Position numbers and translations under genes: made by a program. A stretch of DNA of 64,000 bases, taken from contig NZ_CP110679.1 in assembly GCF_026167525.1 (NCBI RefSeq), positions 930,001 through 994,000 on the forward strand. Direction: 5' to 3'. The notes under the pieces are model-generated. The model was given only the letters and a program-made list of their open reading frames with translations. It made no database searches and had not been told where the DNA came from. Numbering within the stretch: the stretch's first letter is position 1; every line of letters starts with the position of its first letter. This DNA comes from Sphingomonas sp. M1-B02. Its GTDB lineage: Bacteria; Pseudomonadota; Alphaproteobacteria; Sphingomonadales; Sphingomonadaceae. Below are positions 1 through 8,009 of the stretch, piece after piece.

Positions 1-833
1 ATCTCCATCAGCTTGGTTTTCCACTCCTGCGGGATCGGGCTTTCCTGCGTCAGCAGCGGCCGCGTGCCGAACTGGAAGACGATCTGGCCGAGCTCGGGAT
101 TGTCGATCCAGTCGTTCCAGTCGCGCAGATACCACACGCCGCCGGCCATCACGATCGGCACGCTGTCCGATATGCCGCCCTCGCGCATCACGTCGCGCAA
201 TTCCTTGACGCGCGGATAGGGGTCCTGCGGCTTGAGCGGATCCTCGGCGTTCGACAGGCCGTTATGCCCGCCCGCCAGCCAGGGATCCTCATATACCACC
301 GCCGAAAGCCATTCCGAAGCCTTCGAATATGCCCGCTTCCACAGCGCGCGGAATGCCCGGCCCGAACTCACGATCGGCAGATAGGTCACGCCGTAGGAAG
401 CGCTGATCTCGCTGAGCTTGTAGGGCATGCCCGCGCCGCAGGTGACGCCCGACACCAGCCCGCGCGTCCGATCGAGCACGCCGTGCAGGATGCGCTGGGC
501 GCCGCCCATTTCCCACAGCACGTTGATGTTGATCGCGCCCTTGCCGCCGGCAATGTCCCAGGCCTTCTTGACCTGGGTGACGGCGCCTTCGATCGCATAT
601 TCGATCAGCTCTTCGTGGCGCTCGCGCCGCGTCAGCGCCTTATAGACTTGTGGGATGATCTTCCCTTCGGCGTCATAGCTGTCGGCATTCACGGCGCTGA
701 CCGTGCCGATGCCGCCCGCCGCCGCCCAGGCGCCTGCGCTGGCGTGATTCGTCGCCGCTACGCCTTTTCCACCCTCGACCAGCGGCCAAACTTCGCGGCC
801 ATTATATTGGATAGGCGCCAAACCCTTGAACAC
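1..833 (-). CDS. Nitronate monooxygenase family protein (3' end cut by window edge)
   Basis: FMN-dependent TIM-barrel oxidoreductase of the 2-nitropropane dioxygenase/nitronate monooxygenase family, expected to oxidise alkyl nitronates in the cytoplasm. The 277 visible residues start with a segment containing GREVWPLVEGGKGVAATNHA (about residues 12-31), then AAGGIGTVSAVNADSYD (38-54), GAGMPYKLSE (133-142) and the barrel strand PIVMAGGVW (about 226-234), typical of the long proteobacterial subgroup. The chosen start is GTG at 833, preceded by GGAGGT only three bases away; a GTG 27 bases upstream is an alternative. The C-terminus lies beyond the left edge. The glycosyltransferase gene ends about 67 bases upstream on the same strand. 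Family is clear, substrate is not. Confidence 0.85.
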   Translation of the reverse strand, partial: MFKGLAPIQYNGREVWPLVEGGKGVAATNHASAGAWAAAGGIGTVSAVNADSYDAEGKIIPQVYKALTRRERHEELIEYAIEGAVTQVKKAWDIAGGKGAININVLWEMGGAQRILHGVLDRTRGLVSGVTCGAGMPYKLSEISASYGVTYLPIVSSGRAFRALWKRAYSKASEWLSAVVYEDPWLAGGHNGLSNAEDPLKPQDPYPRVKELRDVMREGGISDSVPIVMAGGVWYLRDWNDWIDNPELGQIVFQFGTRPLLTQESPIPQEWKTKLME

Positions 834-899
834 ATGACCTCCGGCAAGAAAAAACACCGCGTAGCTAGCGGCATCGACTCCAACATGCGAGCAACTTCG

Positions 900-2033
900 T
901 TACCCCAATATGTCCGGTCGTCCCATCGCGTCGCCATAGAGCCGCGCATAAGCGGCGATCATTGCGGACTCGTCGAATAGTGAACGCGCGCGCTGCCGGT
1001 TCGTTTCGCCGATGTAGCGGCGCCCCTCGGGATGCTTGGCGATCGTATCCAGCCGATCTCGGATATCCACCTCGTGCCGACGCGGCGCAAGATAGGGCGC
1101 GTTCTGCTCGGAGACCATCAGCGGGATATCGCCGACCCGCGGCGCCACCACCGGCAGTCCCGCCGCCATCGCCTCGATCACCGAAATCGGCGCCTGCTCG
1201 CTCACCGACGAGAGCGCGAAGATATCGAACAGCCCCATATATTGGTGCGGATCGGGCAGGAATCCGGGCAGGATCACCTGGTCCTCGATCGCCATGCTCT
1301 CGGCCGCGTCGAGGATGTTCTGCCGCTCGGGGCCTTCCCCCACGATCACCAGCTTGAACCGCGCATTCATCCCCGCGCAGGCGCGCACCAGCATCGGCAG
1401 GTCCTTGACCGGCCGCAGCCCCGCCACGCAGCCGATGAACACCTCGCCCTCGCGCCGCGTCTGCAGCTGGGGGATGCGCGTCGGGTCCGGCGCTCCGGCA
1501 TAGAGCTTGGTTGGCACGCCATTGGCGATCCGGACGATCCGATCCGCTGGCTGGCGCCAGTGCTTGAGCGCGACCTGCTCCAATAGCCTGCTAGGCACCA
1601 CCAGCGCATTTGCGGCGGGCAGCGCGATCCGGCGATACATGTTGCGCACCGGGTTCAGCCGCTCGCCTTCGTCGGCGTTGAAGCCATCCTCGTGGTGGAT
1701 GATCGGCGGCAATCCCTTGCCGAAGACCCGCGCCGCCATCACCCCGTCGATCGCGCCCCAATTATAGGTAAGCACCAGGTCGAAACGCCGCATGAATCGC
1801 GCGATTTCCTCGTAGCGCCGCGCCGACGGACGCCCGGAGAGCGGTGGCGGGTTCTGGGCGATCTCATATTTGATCCCCGGCGCGATCGACTCGCGCGCCG
1901 CAAGCTGATCGGGCATCGCCGACACGATCGTATGGCGTGCCCGATCCCCGAACGCATTCATCAGCGCGACCGCGCGCGCTTCCTTGCCGCCCAGGTTGAA
2001 GGTGGAGTGGAGGTGGAGGATGTGGATCGACAT
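900..2033 (-). CDS. Glycosyltransferase family 4 protein
   Basis: Predicted retaining GT-B glycosyltransferase of 377 residues, transferring a sugar from a nucleotide-sugar in polysaccharide or glycoconjugate synthesis. The N-terminal Rossmann half carries a Gly-rich loop (FNLGGKEARA, 12-21). The C-terminal half has KLVIVGEGPER (227-237) and the EX7E catalytic motif at E279-E287, followed by AMAAGLPVVA. The opening MSIHILHLHSTFNLGG resembles sugar transferases associated with exosortase/PEP-CTERM exopolysaccharide loci, but no other exopolysaccharide gene is near. The start is the first ATG of the frame. A palindromic repeat separates it from the hydrolase gene upstream. Donor and acceptor cannot be told from sequence. 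Confidence 0.85.
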   Translation of the reverse strand: MSIHILHLHSTFNLGGKEARAVALMNAFGDRARHTIVSAMPDQLAARESIAPGIKYEIAQNPPPLSGRPSARRYEEIARFMRRFDLVLTYNWGAIDGVMAARVFGKGLPPIIHHEDGFNADEGERLNPVRNMYRRIALPAANALVVPSRLLEQVALKHWRQPADRIVRIANGVPTKLYAGAPDPTRIPQLQTRREGEVFIGCVAGLRPVKDLPMLVRACAGMNARFKLVIVGEGPERQNILDAAESMAIEDQVILPGFLPDPHQYMGLFDIFALSSVSEQAPISVIEAMAAGLPVVAPRVGDIPLMVSEQNAPYLAPRRHEVDIRDRLDTIAKHPEGRRYIGETNRQRARSLFDESAMIAAYARLYGDAMGRPDILG

Positions 2034-2101
2034 GCGCGCGGCCTTAGCGGGCTATTCCCGCGCCGTCATCCCGGCCCACCGGCCCTGCCCTCACAACGGA
2101 A

Positions 2102-2184
2102 CGTCATCCCCGCGCAGGCGGGCATCCCGGGTGGCGGAGGATCGGGCCGAGTAACTCTGGGTCCTCGCCTGCGCGAGGATGACG
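2102..2184. repeat. REP-like palindromic element, copy B1
   Basis: An 83-base imperfect palindrome running from CGTCATCCCCGCGCAGGCGG to its complement ending CCTGCGCGAGGATGACG. The ends match those of the elements at 43543-43624 and 60398-60479, but the central loop differs. A half-copy (CGTCATCCCGGCCC) lies just left, near 2063. It occupies the gap between two minus-strand genes. Confidence 0.8.
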
Positions 2185-2188
2185 AATA

Positions 2189-3058
2189 TTATGCTGCTAC
2201 CCGCGCCAGAAGCCGCTCGATCCCCGCAAGCGCCTCGGGCTCCTCGAGCGTGGGCGCATGCCCCACCCCCGGCACCGTCACGAGCTCGGCTTCCGGCACG
2301 CGCGCCACCATCTTATCGGCGATATCCGCGCTCAAAATATCCGACCGCTCGCCGCGCACCACCAGCAGCGGCCGCCCGGAAAGCGCGTCGATCGTCGGCC
2401 ACATGTCGGGCCCGGTCTCGTTGCCCGGCACCCGGAACGGCTCGGCGATCCGCATGTCGTAATCAAGCACGATCCGCCCCGAATTGTTCACCCGGTAGAG
2501 CCGCTTGGCCATCCGCAGCCATTCTTCGATCGTGCGGCCGGGATAGACGTCGGCATTGGCCTCGGCCACCGCGCGCGCCGCGTGCATCCAGGTCGGGTGA
2601 TAGACCGCCTTGCCGACATAGGTGCGGATCCGCGCGAGCCCCACCGGATTGAGCTCCGGCCCCACATCGTTGAGCACCACGCCCGCAAGCTTGGTCCCGT
2701 CGGTCGCCGCAAGCAGCATCGTCACCAGCCCGCCAAGCGACGTGCCCACCGCCACGAATCGCGCGATCCCCAGTTCGCTCATGAGCGCCTCGACGTCCTG
2801 CAGATAGGTCAGCGGCACATAGGTCATCGGATCCTTGGCGAAGGCACTTTCGCCGCGCCCGCGAAACTCCACCAGGATCACCCGCCAGTCGCCCGCGAAG
2901 CGATCCGCCAGCGCCTCATAGTCGCGCGCGTTACGCGTCAGCCCAGGAAAACAGATCAAGGGCGGCTTGCCCTCGCCCCCCGCATAATCGCGGTAATGCA
3001 GCCGCAGCCCGTCATTGGACCACCAAAAGCCGTCACTATAGTTGCGCCGCTCGCCCAT
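2189..3058 (-). CDS. Alpha/beta-fold hydrolase
   Basis: A 289-residue cytoplasmic alpha/beta hydrolase. Visible elements are the oxyanion-hole strand LICFPGLTRNARDY (34-47), the nucleophile elbow G-T-S-L-G with Ser107, a likely acid at Asp240 (VRGERSD) and His267 in GVGHAPTLEEPEA. Together they form a complete catalytic triad. The frame is open 82 codons further upstream, but that extension lies inside selO on the other strand. The ATG at 3058 matches the family N-terminus and sits only 18 bases from the divergent selO start. Substrate unknown; enol-lactone hydrolase or haloalkane dehalogenase relatives are possible. Confidence 0.85.
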   Translation of the reverse strand: MGERRNYSDGFWWSNDGLRLHYRDYAGGEGKPPLICFPGLTRNARDYEALADRFAGDWRVILVEFRGRGESAFAKDPMTYVPLTYLQDVEALMSELGIARFVAVGTSLGGLVTMLLAATDGTKLAGVVLNDVGPELNPVGLARIRTYVGKAVYHPTWMHAARAVAEANADVYPGRTIEEWLRMAKRLYRVNNSGRIVLDYDMRIAEPFRVPGNETGPDMWPTIDALSGRPLLVVRGERSDILSADIADKMVARVPEAELVTVPGVGHAPTLEEPEALAGIERLLARVAA

Positions 3059-3076
3059 CGCTCCCCATATCGCCGG

Positions 3077-4429
3077 ATGACCTTCACTCCGCAACAGCCG
3101 ATCCTCGAACTCGGCGACGCCTTCTACGATCCGGTCGCGCCCGCCGACTTCCCTCAGACCATCCTGCGCTTCCGCAACGATCGCGCCGCGGCCTCGGTCG
3201 GGCTCGACGGTCTGAGCGACGCCGAATGGATCGCGCATTTCGGTCGCTTCCAGCCGCTCGACGGCACGCTCCGGCAGCCGCTGGCGCTGCGCTATCACGG
3301 CCACCAGTTCCGCGTGTACAATCCCGAGATCGGCGATGGCCGCGGCTTCCTCTTCGCCCAGATGCGCGACGAGCAGGGCCGGCTGATGGACCTCGGCACC
3401 AAGGGCTCCGGTCAGACCCCCTATAGCCGCTTCGGCGACGGTCGCCTCACGCTCAAGGGCGGCGTCCGCGAGATTCTCGCCACCGAAATGCTAGAGGCGC
3501 TGGGAGTCGATACCTCGCGCACCTTTTCGTTGATCGAGACAGGCGAGGAACTCCACCGCGGCGACGAGCCCTCCCCCACCCGCTCCGCGGTGATGGTCCG
3601 GCTCAACCATGGTCATATCCGCATCGGCGCCTTCCAGCGGCTCGCTTATTTCCAGGAGACCGAAAATATCGAGCGCCTGACCGCCTATGTCCTCAACCAT
3701 TATTACGGTGAGGAAGCCGGCCCCGATGCCCCCCAGCGCCTGCTCGCCCACGTTGCCGCTCGAACCGCGCGCCTCGCCGGACAGTTCATGGCGGCCGGCT
3801 TCGTCCACGGCGTGCTCAATAGCGACAATATCAACGTGACCGGGGAAAGCTTCGACTATGGTCCGTGGCGCTTCACGCCGACCTGGGACCCCGCCTTTAC
3901 CGCGGCCTATTTCGACCATGCCGGCCTCTACGCCTTCGGCCGCCAGCCCGAGGCGATCTATTGGGACGTCATGCAGCTCGCCGGCTCCCTTCGCCTGATC
4001 GCCGACGAGGCGCCGCTGGTGGAGGCGATGGACCTTTTCCCCGAACGCTTCCAGCGCGAGCTGGAGGCCGCGATCCTGTGGCGGCTTGGCCTCGAACCGC
4101 ACAGCCCCGAGCAGGACCGCTCCCTTATCCAGGCGCTCGAGCGCACGCTGCGCACCTCCGAAATCCCCCTCGATCGCTTCTACTTCGACGCCTTCGCCGG
4201 CCAGCTGCCCGAAGCCTATGGCGGACCCTTCGCCGAGCTCCGCGCCTTGCTCGCCGCCCACGCACCCCGCAAATCCCGCGATCATCCCTATTGGTCGGGC
4301 AATGCCCCCTGCTCGATGCCGATCGATGAAGTCGAAGCGATCTGGGCGCCCATCCCAGCCGACGACGATTGGTCCGCGCTCACTGCAAAGGTCGATCAGA
4401 TCCGCACGATGGGCGACGCGCTCGCCTAG
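3077..4429 (+). CDS. selO: Protein adenylyltransferase SelO (YdiU/UPF0061 family)
   Basis: SelO proteins are pseudokinase-fold enzymes that flip ATP and transfer AMP to protein hydroxyl groups (AMPylation), linked to redox stress. This 450-residue protein shows LGTKGSGQTPYSRFGDGRL (about 106-124) with the ATP-contacting Lys, GVREILATEMLEALGV, and HGVLNSDNINVTG followed by FDYGPW, the metal- and ATP-binding segment. It is shorter than the roughly 480-residue E. coli relative and has no cysteine near its C-terminus (the end reads IRTMGDALA), so the C-terminal redox residue of the family is missing. The start ATG at 3077 is 18 bases from the divergent hydrolase start; a much longer open frame upstream runs antisense through the hydrolase and is not credible. 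Confidence 0.9.
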   Translation: MTFTPQQPILELGDAFYDPVAPADFPQTILRFRNDRAAASVGLDGLSDAEWIAHFGRFQPLDGTLRQPLALRYHGHQFRVYNPEIGDGRGFLFAQMRDEQGRLMDLGTKGSGQTPYSRFGDGRLTLKGGVREILATEMLEALGVDTSRTFSLIETGEELHRGDEPSPTRSAVMVRLNHGHIRIGAFQRLAYFQETENIERLTAYVLNHYYGEEAGPDAPQRLLAHVAARTARLAGQFMAAGFVHGVLNSDNINVTGESFDYGPWRFTPTWDPAFTAAYFDHAGLYAFGRQPEAIYWDVMQLAGSLRLIADEAPLVEAMDLFPERFQRELEAAILWRLGLEPHSPEQDRSLIQALERTLRTSEIPLDRFYFDAFAGQLPEAYGGPFAELRALLAAHAPRKSRDHPYWSGNAPCSMPIDEVEAIWAPIPADDDWSALTAKVDQIRTMGDALA

Positions 4430-4497
4430 GGGTTGGCAACCATCAGGGATTTCGTGCAAGAGCATCGAAACTTTCCGGGGACTAGAACCAAGCCGTA

Positions 4498-5913
4498 ATG
4501 CCGGGTCAGGAAATCATCTCCACCGAGCCCGCCACGGGTGCCGTCCTCTGGCGGCAGCCTGTCGGCGATGTCGACGCAGAGGTCGCCCACGCCCGCCGCA
4601 GCTGGGCGGAATGGGCTGCCCGCCCGCTCGCCTATCGGATCGAGGCGCTGCGCCGCTTCGCCAATGTGGTGCGGCAAAAGGCCGACACCTTCACCGATCT
4701 GCTCGCGCGCGAGACGGGCAAGCCCTTGTGGGAGGCCCGCAGCGAGATCGAGACCGTGATCGCGAAGGTTGACGTTTCGGTCACGGCTTATTCCGAGCGC
4801 ACCGGCCAGCGCCGCATCGAAGCGCCGATGAACACGCGGCTGGCGCTCCGCCACAAGCCGCACGGCGTGCTAGCGGTGCTCGGCCCCTATAATTTCCCGG
4901 CGCATTTGCCCAACGGCCACATCGTCCCGGCATTGCTTGCGGGCAACGCAGTAGTCTTCAAGCCCTCGGAAAAGGCTCCTGCCTCGGGCGCGTTCCTGGT
5001 CGACTGTTTCCACGCTGCGGGCATTCCGGAGGGTTGCATCCGCCTGCTCGTCGGCGGCGCGGAGGAGGGCAAGGCGCTTGCCGGCCACCCCGATATCGAC
5101 GGACTGCTGTTCACCGGTTCGGCCAATACCGGCATCGCGCTCAACCGCCAGTTCGCCACTCGCCCCGAAAAGATCCTCGCACTGGAGATGGGCGGCAACA
5201 ATCCGATCGTCGTGTGGGACACGCCCGATCTCTATTCGGCCGCGGTCCTCGTCATTCAGTCGGCCTTCACCACGGCCGGCCAGCGCTGCACCGCCGCGCG
5301 CCGGCTGATCGTCGATCAGACGATCTTCGATCCGTTGATGGTCGAGGTCGAGAAGCTGATCGGGCGCCTGATCATCGGCGAGCCGCACGCCGATCCCGCC
5401 CCCTTCATGGGCCCGGTGATCGACAACGATACCGCCGACATGCTGACCGAGAGCTTCGTCGCGCTCTCGACGATGGGCGGTCGCCCGCTGCGCCACATGG
5501 CGCGCCCGATCGAGGGCCGCCCCTTCCTCACCCCCGGCCTGATCGACATGACCCAGGCCAACGACAAGCCCGATGTCGAGCTGTTCGGCCCGATCCTGCA
5601 AATCTATCGCAAGGCGACCTTCGAGGAAGCGATCGCCGAGGCCAACGACACGCGCTACGGGCTGTCCGCCAGCCTGGTGAGCCAGAATCCGCGCCTTTAC
5701 GATCAATTCTGGGCCAATATCCGTGCCGGCATCGTCAATTGGAACCGGCCCACCAACGGCGCTTCCTCCTCCGCCCCATTCGGCGGAGTCGGCTGGTCGG
5801 GCAACCACCGCCCTAGCGCATACTATGCTGCCGATTATTGCGCCTATCCCGTGGTGTCCTCCGAGTCCGAGCAGGCGCGCGTATCGATCGGCCTCGGCCT
5901 CCGCGACGCCTAA
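4498..5913 (+). CDS. astD: Succinylglutamate-semialdehyde dehydrogenase (AstD-like)
   Basis: NAD-dependent aldehyde dehydrogenase of 471 residues. AstD oxidises N-succinylglutamate 5-semialdehyde to N-succinylglutamate, the fourth step of the arginine succinyltransferase pathway. The active site is visible: oxyanion Asn132 (GPYNFP), NAD-loop VFKPSEKAP, FTGSANTG (205-212), general base Glu230 (LEMGGNNP) and nucleophile Cys264 (GQRCTAARR). The conserved C-terminal GIVNWNRPTNGASSSAPFGG is characteristic of AstD rather than betaine or succinate-semialdehyde dehydrogenases. No other ast gene is visible in this window, so the pathway partners must lie elsewhere. Confidence 0.9.
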   Translation: MPGQEIISTEPATGAVLWRQPVGDVDAEVAHARRSWAEWAARPLAYRIEALRRFANVVRQKADTFTDLLARETGKPLWEARSEIETVIAKVDVSVTAYSERTGQRRIEAPMNTRLALRHKPHGVLAVLGPYNFPAHLPNGHIVPALLAGNAVVFKPSEKAPASGAFLVDCFHAAGIPEGCIRLLVGGAEEGKALAGHPDIDGLLFTGSANTGIALNRQFATRPEKILALEMGGNNPIVVWDTPDLYSAAVLVIQSAFTTAGQRCTAARRLIVDQTIFDPLMVEVEKLIGRLIIGEPHADPAPFMGPVIDNDTADMLTESFVALSTMGGRPLRHMARPIEGRPFLTPGLIDMTQANDKPDVELFGPILQIYRKATFEEAIAEANDTRYGLSASLVSQNPRLYDQFWANIRAGIVNWNRPTNGASSSAPFGGVGWSGNHRPSAYYAADYCAYPVVSSESEQARVSIGLGLRDA

Positions 5914-5990
5914 GGGCGAATATACCCCGCTGCGGGATTATGGTATCCGGGATCACCGCGCCGCTGGAGACGCGGCACGGGAGAAGAGCC

Positions 5991-6341
5991 ATGCTCAAGC
6001 AAATCCCCTTCCTCGCGCTGACGCTGGCCGTGCCGCTCTCGGCGTTCGCGCTCCACGCCCCGCAGGACACGCAGCCGAGGCCCACTGCGTCGCCCGCCCC
6101 GCAGCCGCACGACCATGCGATCAACACGAAGGGAACGGGCGCGACCAACGGACGCATGGCAATGACGACGCCTACGCCGACTTCCACGCCGATCTCGCAG
6201 GATCACGCGATCAACACCAAGGGCACCGGCGGCGTTAACGGCCGCGTGGCGTCGCCAACATCTTCGCCCACGCCCCACGACCCTGCGGTCAATATCAAGG
6301 GCACGGGTGCGACCAGTAACGGGCGTACGCCGCAGCACTAG
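5991..6341 (+). CDS. Small exported protein with three HAINTKGTG repeats
   Basis: Unrecognised 116-residue protein. It begins with a clear signal peptide (MLKQIPFLALTLAVPLSAFA) followed by low-complexity Pro/Thr/Ser linkers. Three spaced repeats follow: HDHAINTKGTGATNGR, QDHAINTKGTGGVNGR and HDPAVNIKGTGATSNGR. The mature part has no Cys and no other domain. The start ATG at 5991 is preceded by GGGAGAAGAGCC, a good ribosome-binding site. The frame stays open upstream into astD but that stretch is not protein-like. Function unknown; the repeats could bind a surface ligand or be a processed peptide. Confidence 0.75.
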   Translation: MLKQIPFLALTLAVPLSAFALHAPQDTQPRPTASPAPQPHDHAINTKGTGATNGRMAMTTPTPTSTPISQDHAINTKGTGGVNGRVASPTSSPTPHDPAVNIKGTGATSNGRTPQH

Positions 6342-6352
6342 CGGATCGAGAG

Positions 6353-6371
6353 CCTCCCCGGGCGGGGGAGG
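6353..6371 (+). terminator. GC-rich hairpin after the repeat-protein gene
   Basis: CCTCCCC and GGGGAGG can pair around a five-base loop just after the stop codon. There is no T-run after the stem, so termination is uncertain. It resembles the CTCCCC/GGGGAGGAT hairpin at 55170-55200. Confidence 0.35.
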
Positions 6372-6474
6372 ATCTATCGAGCCCCTTGAACTCCACCGCC
6401 CCCTTGCCTAAATTCCAGAAGCGGACCGGGCCCCTCTGGCGAGAGCTTCCAAAGCCCTCGTGATGTCGGACCGC

Positions 6475-6537
6475 ATCGAGCTAGCTCGGTGCAGGTTTCG
6501 GCGGCCATGCCTCCACCCCCCACCGAACGAGCTCGAT
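6475..6537. repeat. Imperfect inverted repeat upstream of the YdcH/BI-1 operon
   Basis: ATCGAGCTAGCTCGGTG (6475-6491) pairs at 15 of 17 positions with CACCGAACGAGCTCGAT (6521-6537), with a 29-base loop. It lies 26 bases upstream of the proposed GTG start at 6564. The remaining intergenic sequence from 6372 to 6563 shows nothing else recognisable. Confidence 0.5.
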
Positions 6538-6563
6538 CGATACATCATCGATTGGAGTGGCTT

Positions 6564-6779
6564 GTGAACCCTATGATCCAGCGGCTGATTGCCGCACACC
6601 GCATCCTGAACCGCGAGATTCGCCGCGAACGTACGCGACGCGCCCCCGATCGTCTTCGCCTCACCCAGCTGAAGAAGGAGCGGCTCGCGATCAAGGATCG
6701 GCTTTTCCGTCACTTCCCCGATGCGGCCGAGATGCGCCGTGTCGCCCGCCTGGCGCTCGGCCAGATGCGCCACGCCTGA
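6564..6779 (+). CDS. YdcH-like DUF465 protein
   Basis: A small, very basic protein of 71 residues whose core (AAHRILNREIRRE...LTQLKKERLAIKDRLFRHF) matches the DUF465/YdcH pattern: two amphipathic helices with the signature LKKxRLAIKDxL. The family has no established biochemical role. The start chosen is GTG at 6564 because GGAG lies six bases before it; ATG at 6573 would remove three residues, and an ATG at 6489 adds a Pro-rich stretch that is not family-like. It is 14 bases ahead of the Bax-inhibitor-1 gene and probably cotranscribed with it. Confidence 0.75.
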   Translation: MNPMIQRLIAAHRILNREIRRERTRRAPDRLRLTQLKKERLAIKDRLFRHFPDAAEMRRVARLALGQMRHA

Positions 6780-6793
6780 GGAGACGTACCAAA

Positions 6794-7510
6794 GTGGACA
6801 ATCTTTCGAGTTTCAACCGCAGTGCAGCGGCAGGCGTCCAGGCCCGTTTCGACGAAGGCCTGCGCCGCCACATGCTCGGCATCTATCGCAATATGGGCAT
6901 CGGCCTCGCCATCACCGGCCTGGTCGCGCTCGCGGTGGCCAACACGCCGGCGCTGGTCGCGCTCATCTTCGGCACCCCGCTGAAGTGGGTGGCGATGTTC
7001 GCCCCGCTCGCCTTCATCTTCTTCTTCACCTTCCGGGTGGAGCGGATGACCACGAGCGGTGCGCGCACGGCCTTCTTCGCCTTCGCCGCGGTGATGGGTG
7101 TGTCGATGGCCAGTATCTTCCTGGTCTTCACCGGCACCAGCATCGCCACCGCCTTCTTCACCGCCGCGGCAATGTTCGCAGGCCTCAGCCTGTGGGGCTA
7201 CACCACCAATCGCGATCTCACCTCGATGGGCAGCTTCCTTTTCGTCGGCCTGATCGCGGTGATCGGCGCGAGCCTGCTCAATCTGTTCCTCGGCTCCAGC
7301 CTGTTGCAGATGGTCGTCTCGGTCGTCGGCGTCATCGTCTTCGCGGGCCTCACCGCCTGGGACACGCAGCGCCTGAAGAGCGAATATCTTGCCTATGCCG
7401 GCACCCAGGCGGCGGACAAGCTCGCGATCATGGGCGCGCTGTCGCTCTATCTGAACCTCATCAACATGTTCCAGCTGCTGCTGGGACTGATGGGCCAACA
7501 GGAGGATTAA
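6794..7510 (+). CDS. Bax inhibitor-1/YccA family membrane protein
   Basis: An integral inner-membrane protein of 238 residues with seven hydrophobic segments, e.g. IGLAITGLVALAVANTPALV (about 36-55) and LLQMVVSVVGVIVFAGLTAW. The C-terminal AWDTQRLK followed by MGALSLYLNLINMFQLLL is the signature of the TMBIM/BI-1 family. Bacterial members such as YccA and YbhL modulate FtsH or act as pH-sensitive calcium leak channels. The start is GTG at 6794 (VDNLSSFNRSA), which matches other members; no nearby ATG in frame fits. It lies between the YdcH-like gene (14 bases) and the zinc-ribbon gene (3 bases), forming an operon. Confidence 0.9.
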   Translation: MDNLSSFNRSAAAGVQARFDEGLRRHMLGIYRNMGIGLAITGLVALAVANTPALVALIFGTPLKWVAMFAPLAFIFFFTFRVERMTTSGARTAFFAFAAVMGVSMASIFLVFTGTSIATAFFTAAAMFAGLSLWGYTTNRDLTSMGSFLFVGLIAVIGASLLNLFLGSSLLQMVVSVVGVIVFAGLTAWDTQRLKSEYLAYAGTQAADKLAIMGALSLYLNLINMFQLLLGLMGQQED

Positions 7511-7513
7511 TCG

Positions 7514-7846
7514 ATGACCGGCACCTTTTCCTGCCCCGTAGACGGCACCAAGCTTGTCGCCATGGAGCGCCAGGGCATCGAGATCGACCATTGCCCCACC
7601 TGCCGCGGCGTATGGCTCGATCGCGGCGAGCTCGACAAGATCATCGAGCGCACTGCCCCGGTCGCCGCCGCCGCGGCTCCGGCCCCTCCGCCGACCTCGG
7701 TTCCGCCGTCGGCACCCTATCGCGAAGAACGCCAGCGCTATGCGGAGCCCTATCGGGGCGACCATCGCAGCCATGGCGACCATCGCAGCCATGGCGGCCA
7801 CTATCCGAAGAAGAAGAAATCCTTCTTCGAGGAGCTGTTCGACTAA
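7514..7846 (+). CDS. TFIIB-type zinc-ribbon protein with His-rich tail
   Basis: A 110-residue protein. Residues 7-43 form a zinc ribbon, CPVDG...CPTCRGVWLDRGELDKI, typical of the zf-TFIIB family. A Pro/Ala-rich linker follows (47-66), then a tail with a tandem duplication giving DHRSHGDHRSHGGHY and ending KKKKSFFEELFD. Only three Cys are visible (7, 27, 30), so the fourth zinc ligand may be His26. It sits three bases after the Bax-inhibitor-like gene and is followed by a strong terminator, so it closes that operon. Role unknown; zinc binding is expected from the family and the His-rich tail may add metal sites. Confidence 0.8.
   Translation: MTGTFSCPVDGTKLVAMERQGIEIDHCPTCRGVWLDRGELDKIIERTAPVAAAAAPAPPPTSVPPSAPYREERQRYAEPYRGDHRSHGDHRSHGGHYPKKKKSFFEELFD
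7760..7795 (+). repeat. 18-bp tandem duplication in the His-rich tail
   Basis: GACCATCGCAGCCATGGC occurs twice head to tail (7760-7777 and 7778-7795), encoding DHRSHG twice in the zinc-ribbon protein. The two copies are identical at DNA level, which suggests a recent duplication. Confidence 0.9.
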
Positions 7847-7874
7847 TCCCCCTTGTCCCCGAACAGCTAAACTT

Positions 7875-7911
7875 GCCCGCCGCCGCTCCCCCGCGCGGCG
7901 GGCATTTTTTT
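7875..7911 (+). terminator. Rho-independent terminator
   Basis: GCCCGCCGC (7875-7883) pairs perfectly with GCGGCGGGC (7895-7903), followed by A and seven T (7905-7911). It closes the YdcH/BI-1/zinc-ribbon operon. Confidence 0.9.
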
Positions 7912-8009
7912 CATTCAGGGCGATCAGGTCGCGTGCGAGACGCGGTTCGGTCGACGAAATTCGGCGCTTCGCCCTAGCCCTGCGCGCCCGCCGTCCCTAA
8001 ATCGGAGCG

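Noticed and set aside
264..980. A plus-strand open frame of 238 codons over the left-edge gene
   Set aside because: The minus strand encodes a clear nitronate monooxygenase here.
2258..3076. An N-terminal extension of SelO by about 270 residues
   Set aside because: It would run antisense through the complete alpha/beta hydrolase gene, and the family N-terminus begins at ATG 3077.
5914..5990. Terminator hairpin after astD
   Set aside because: Only a short CCCGC/GCGGG stem without a T-run is present.
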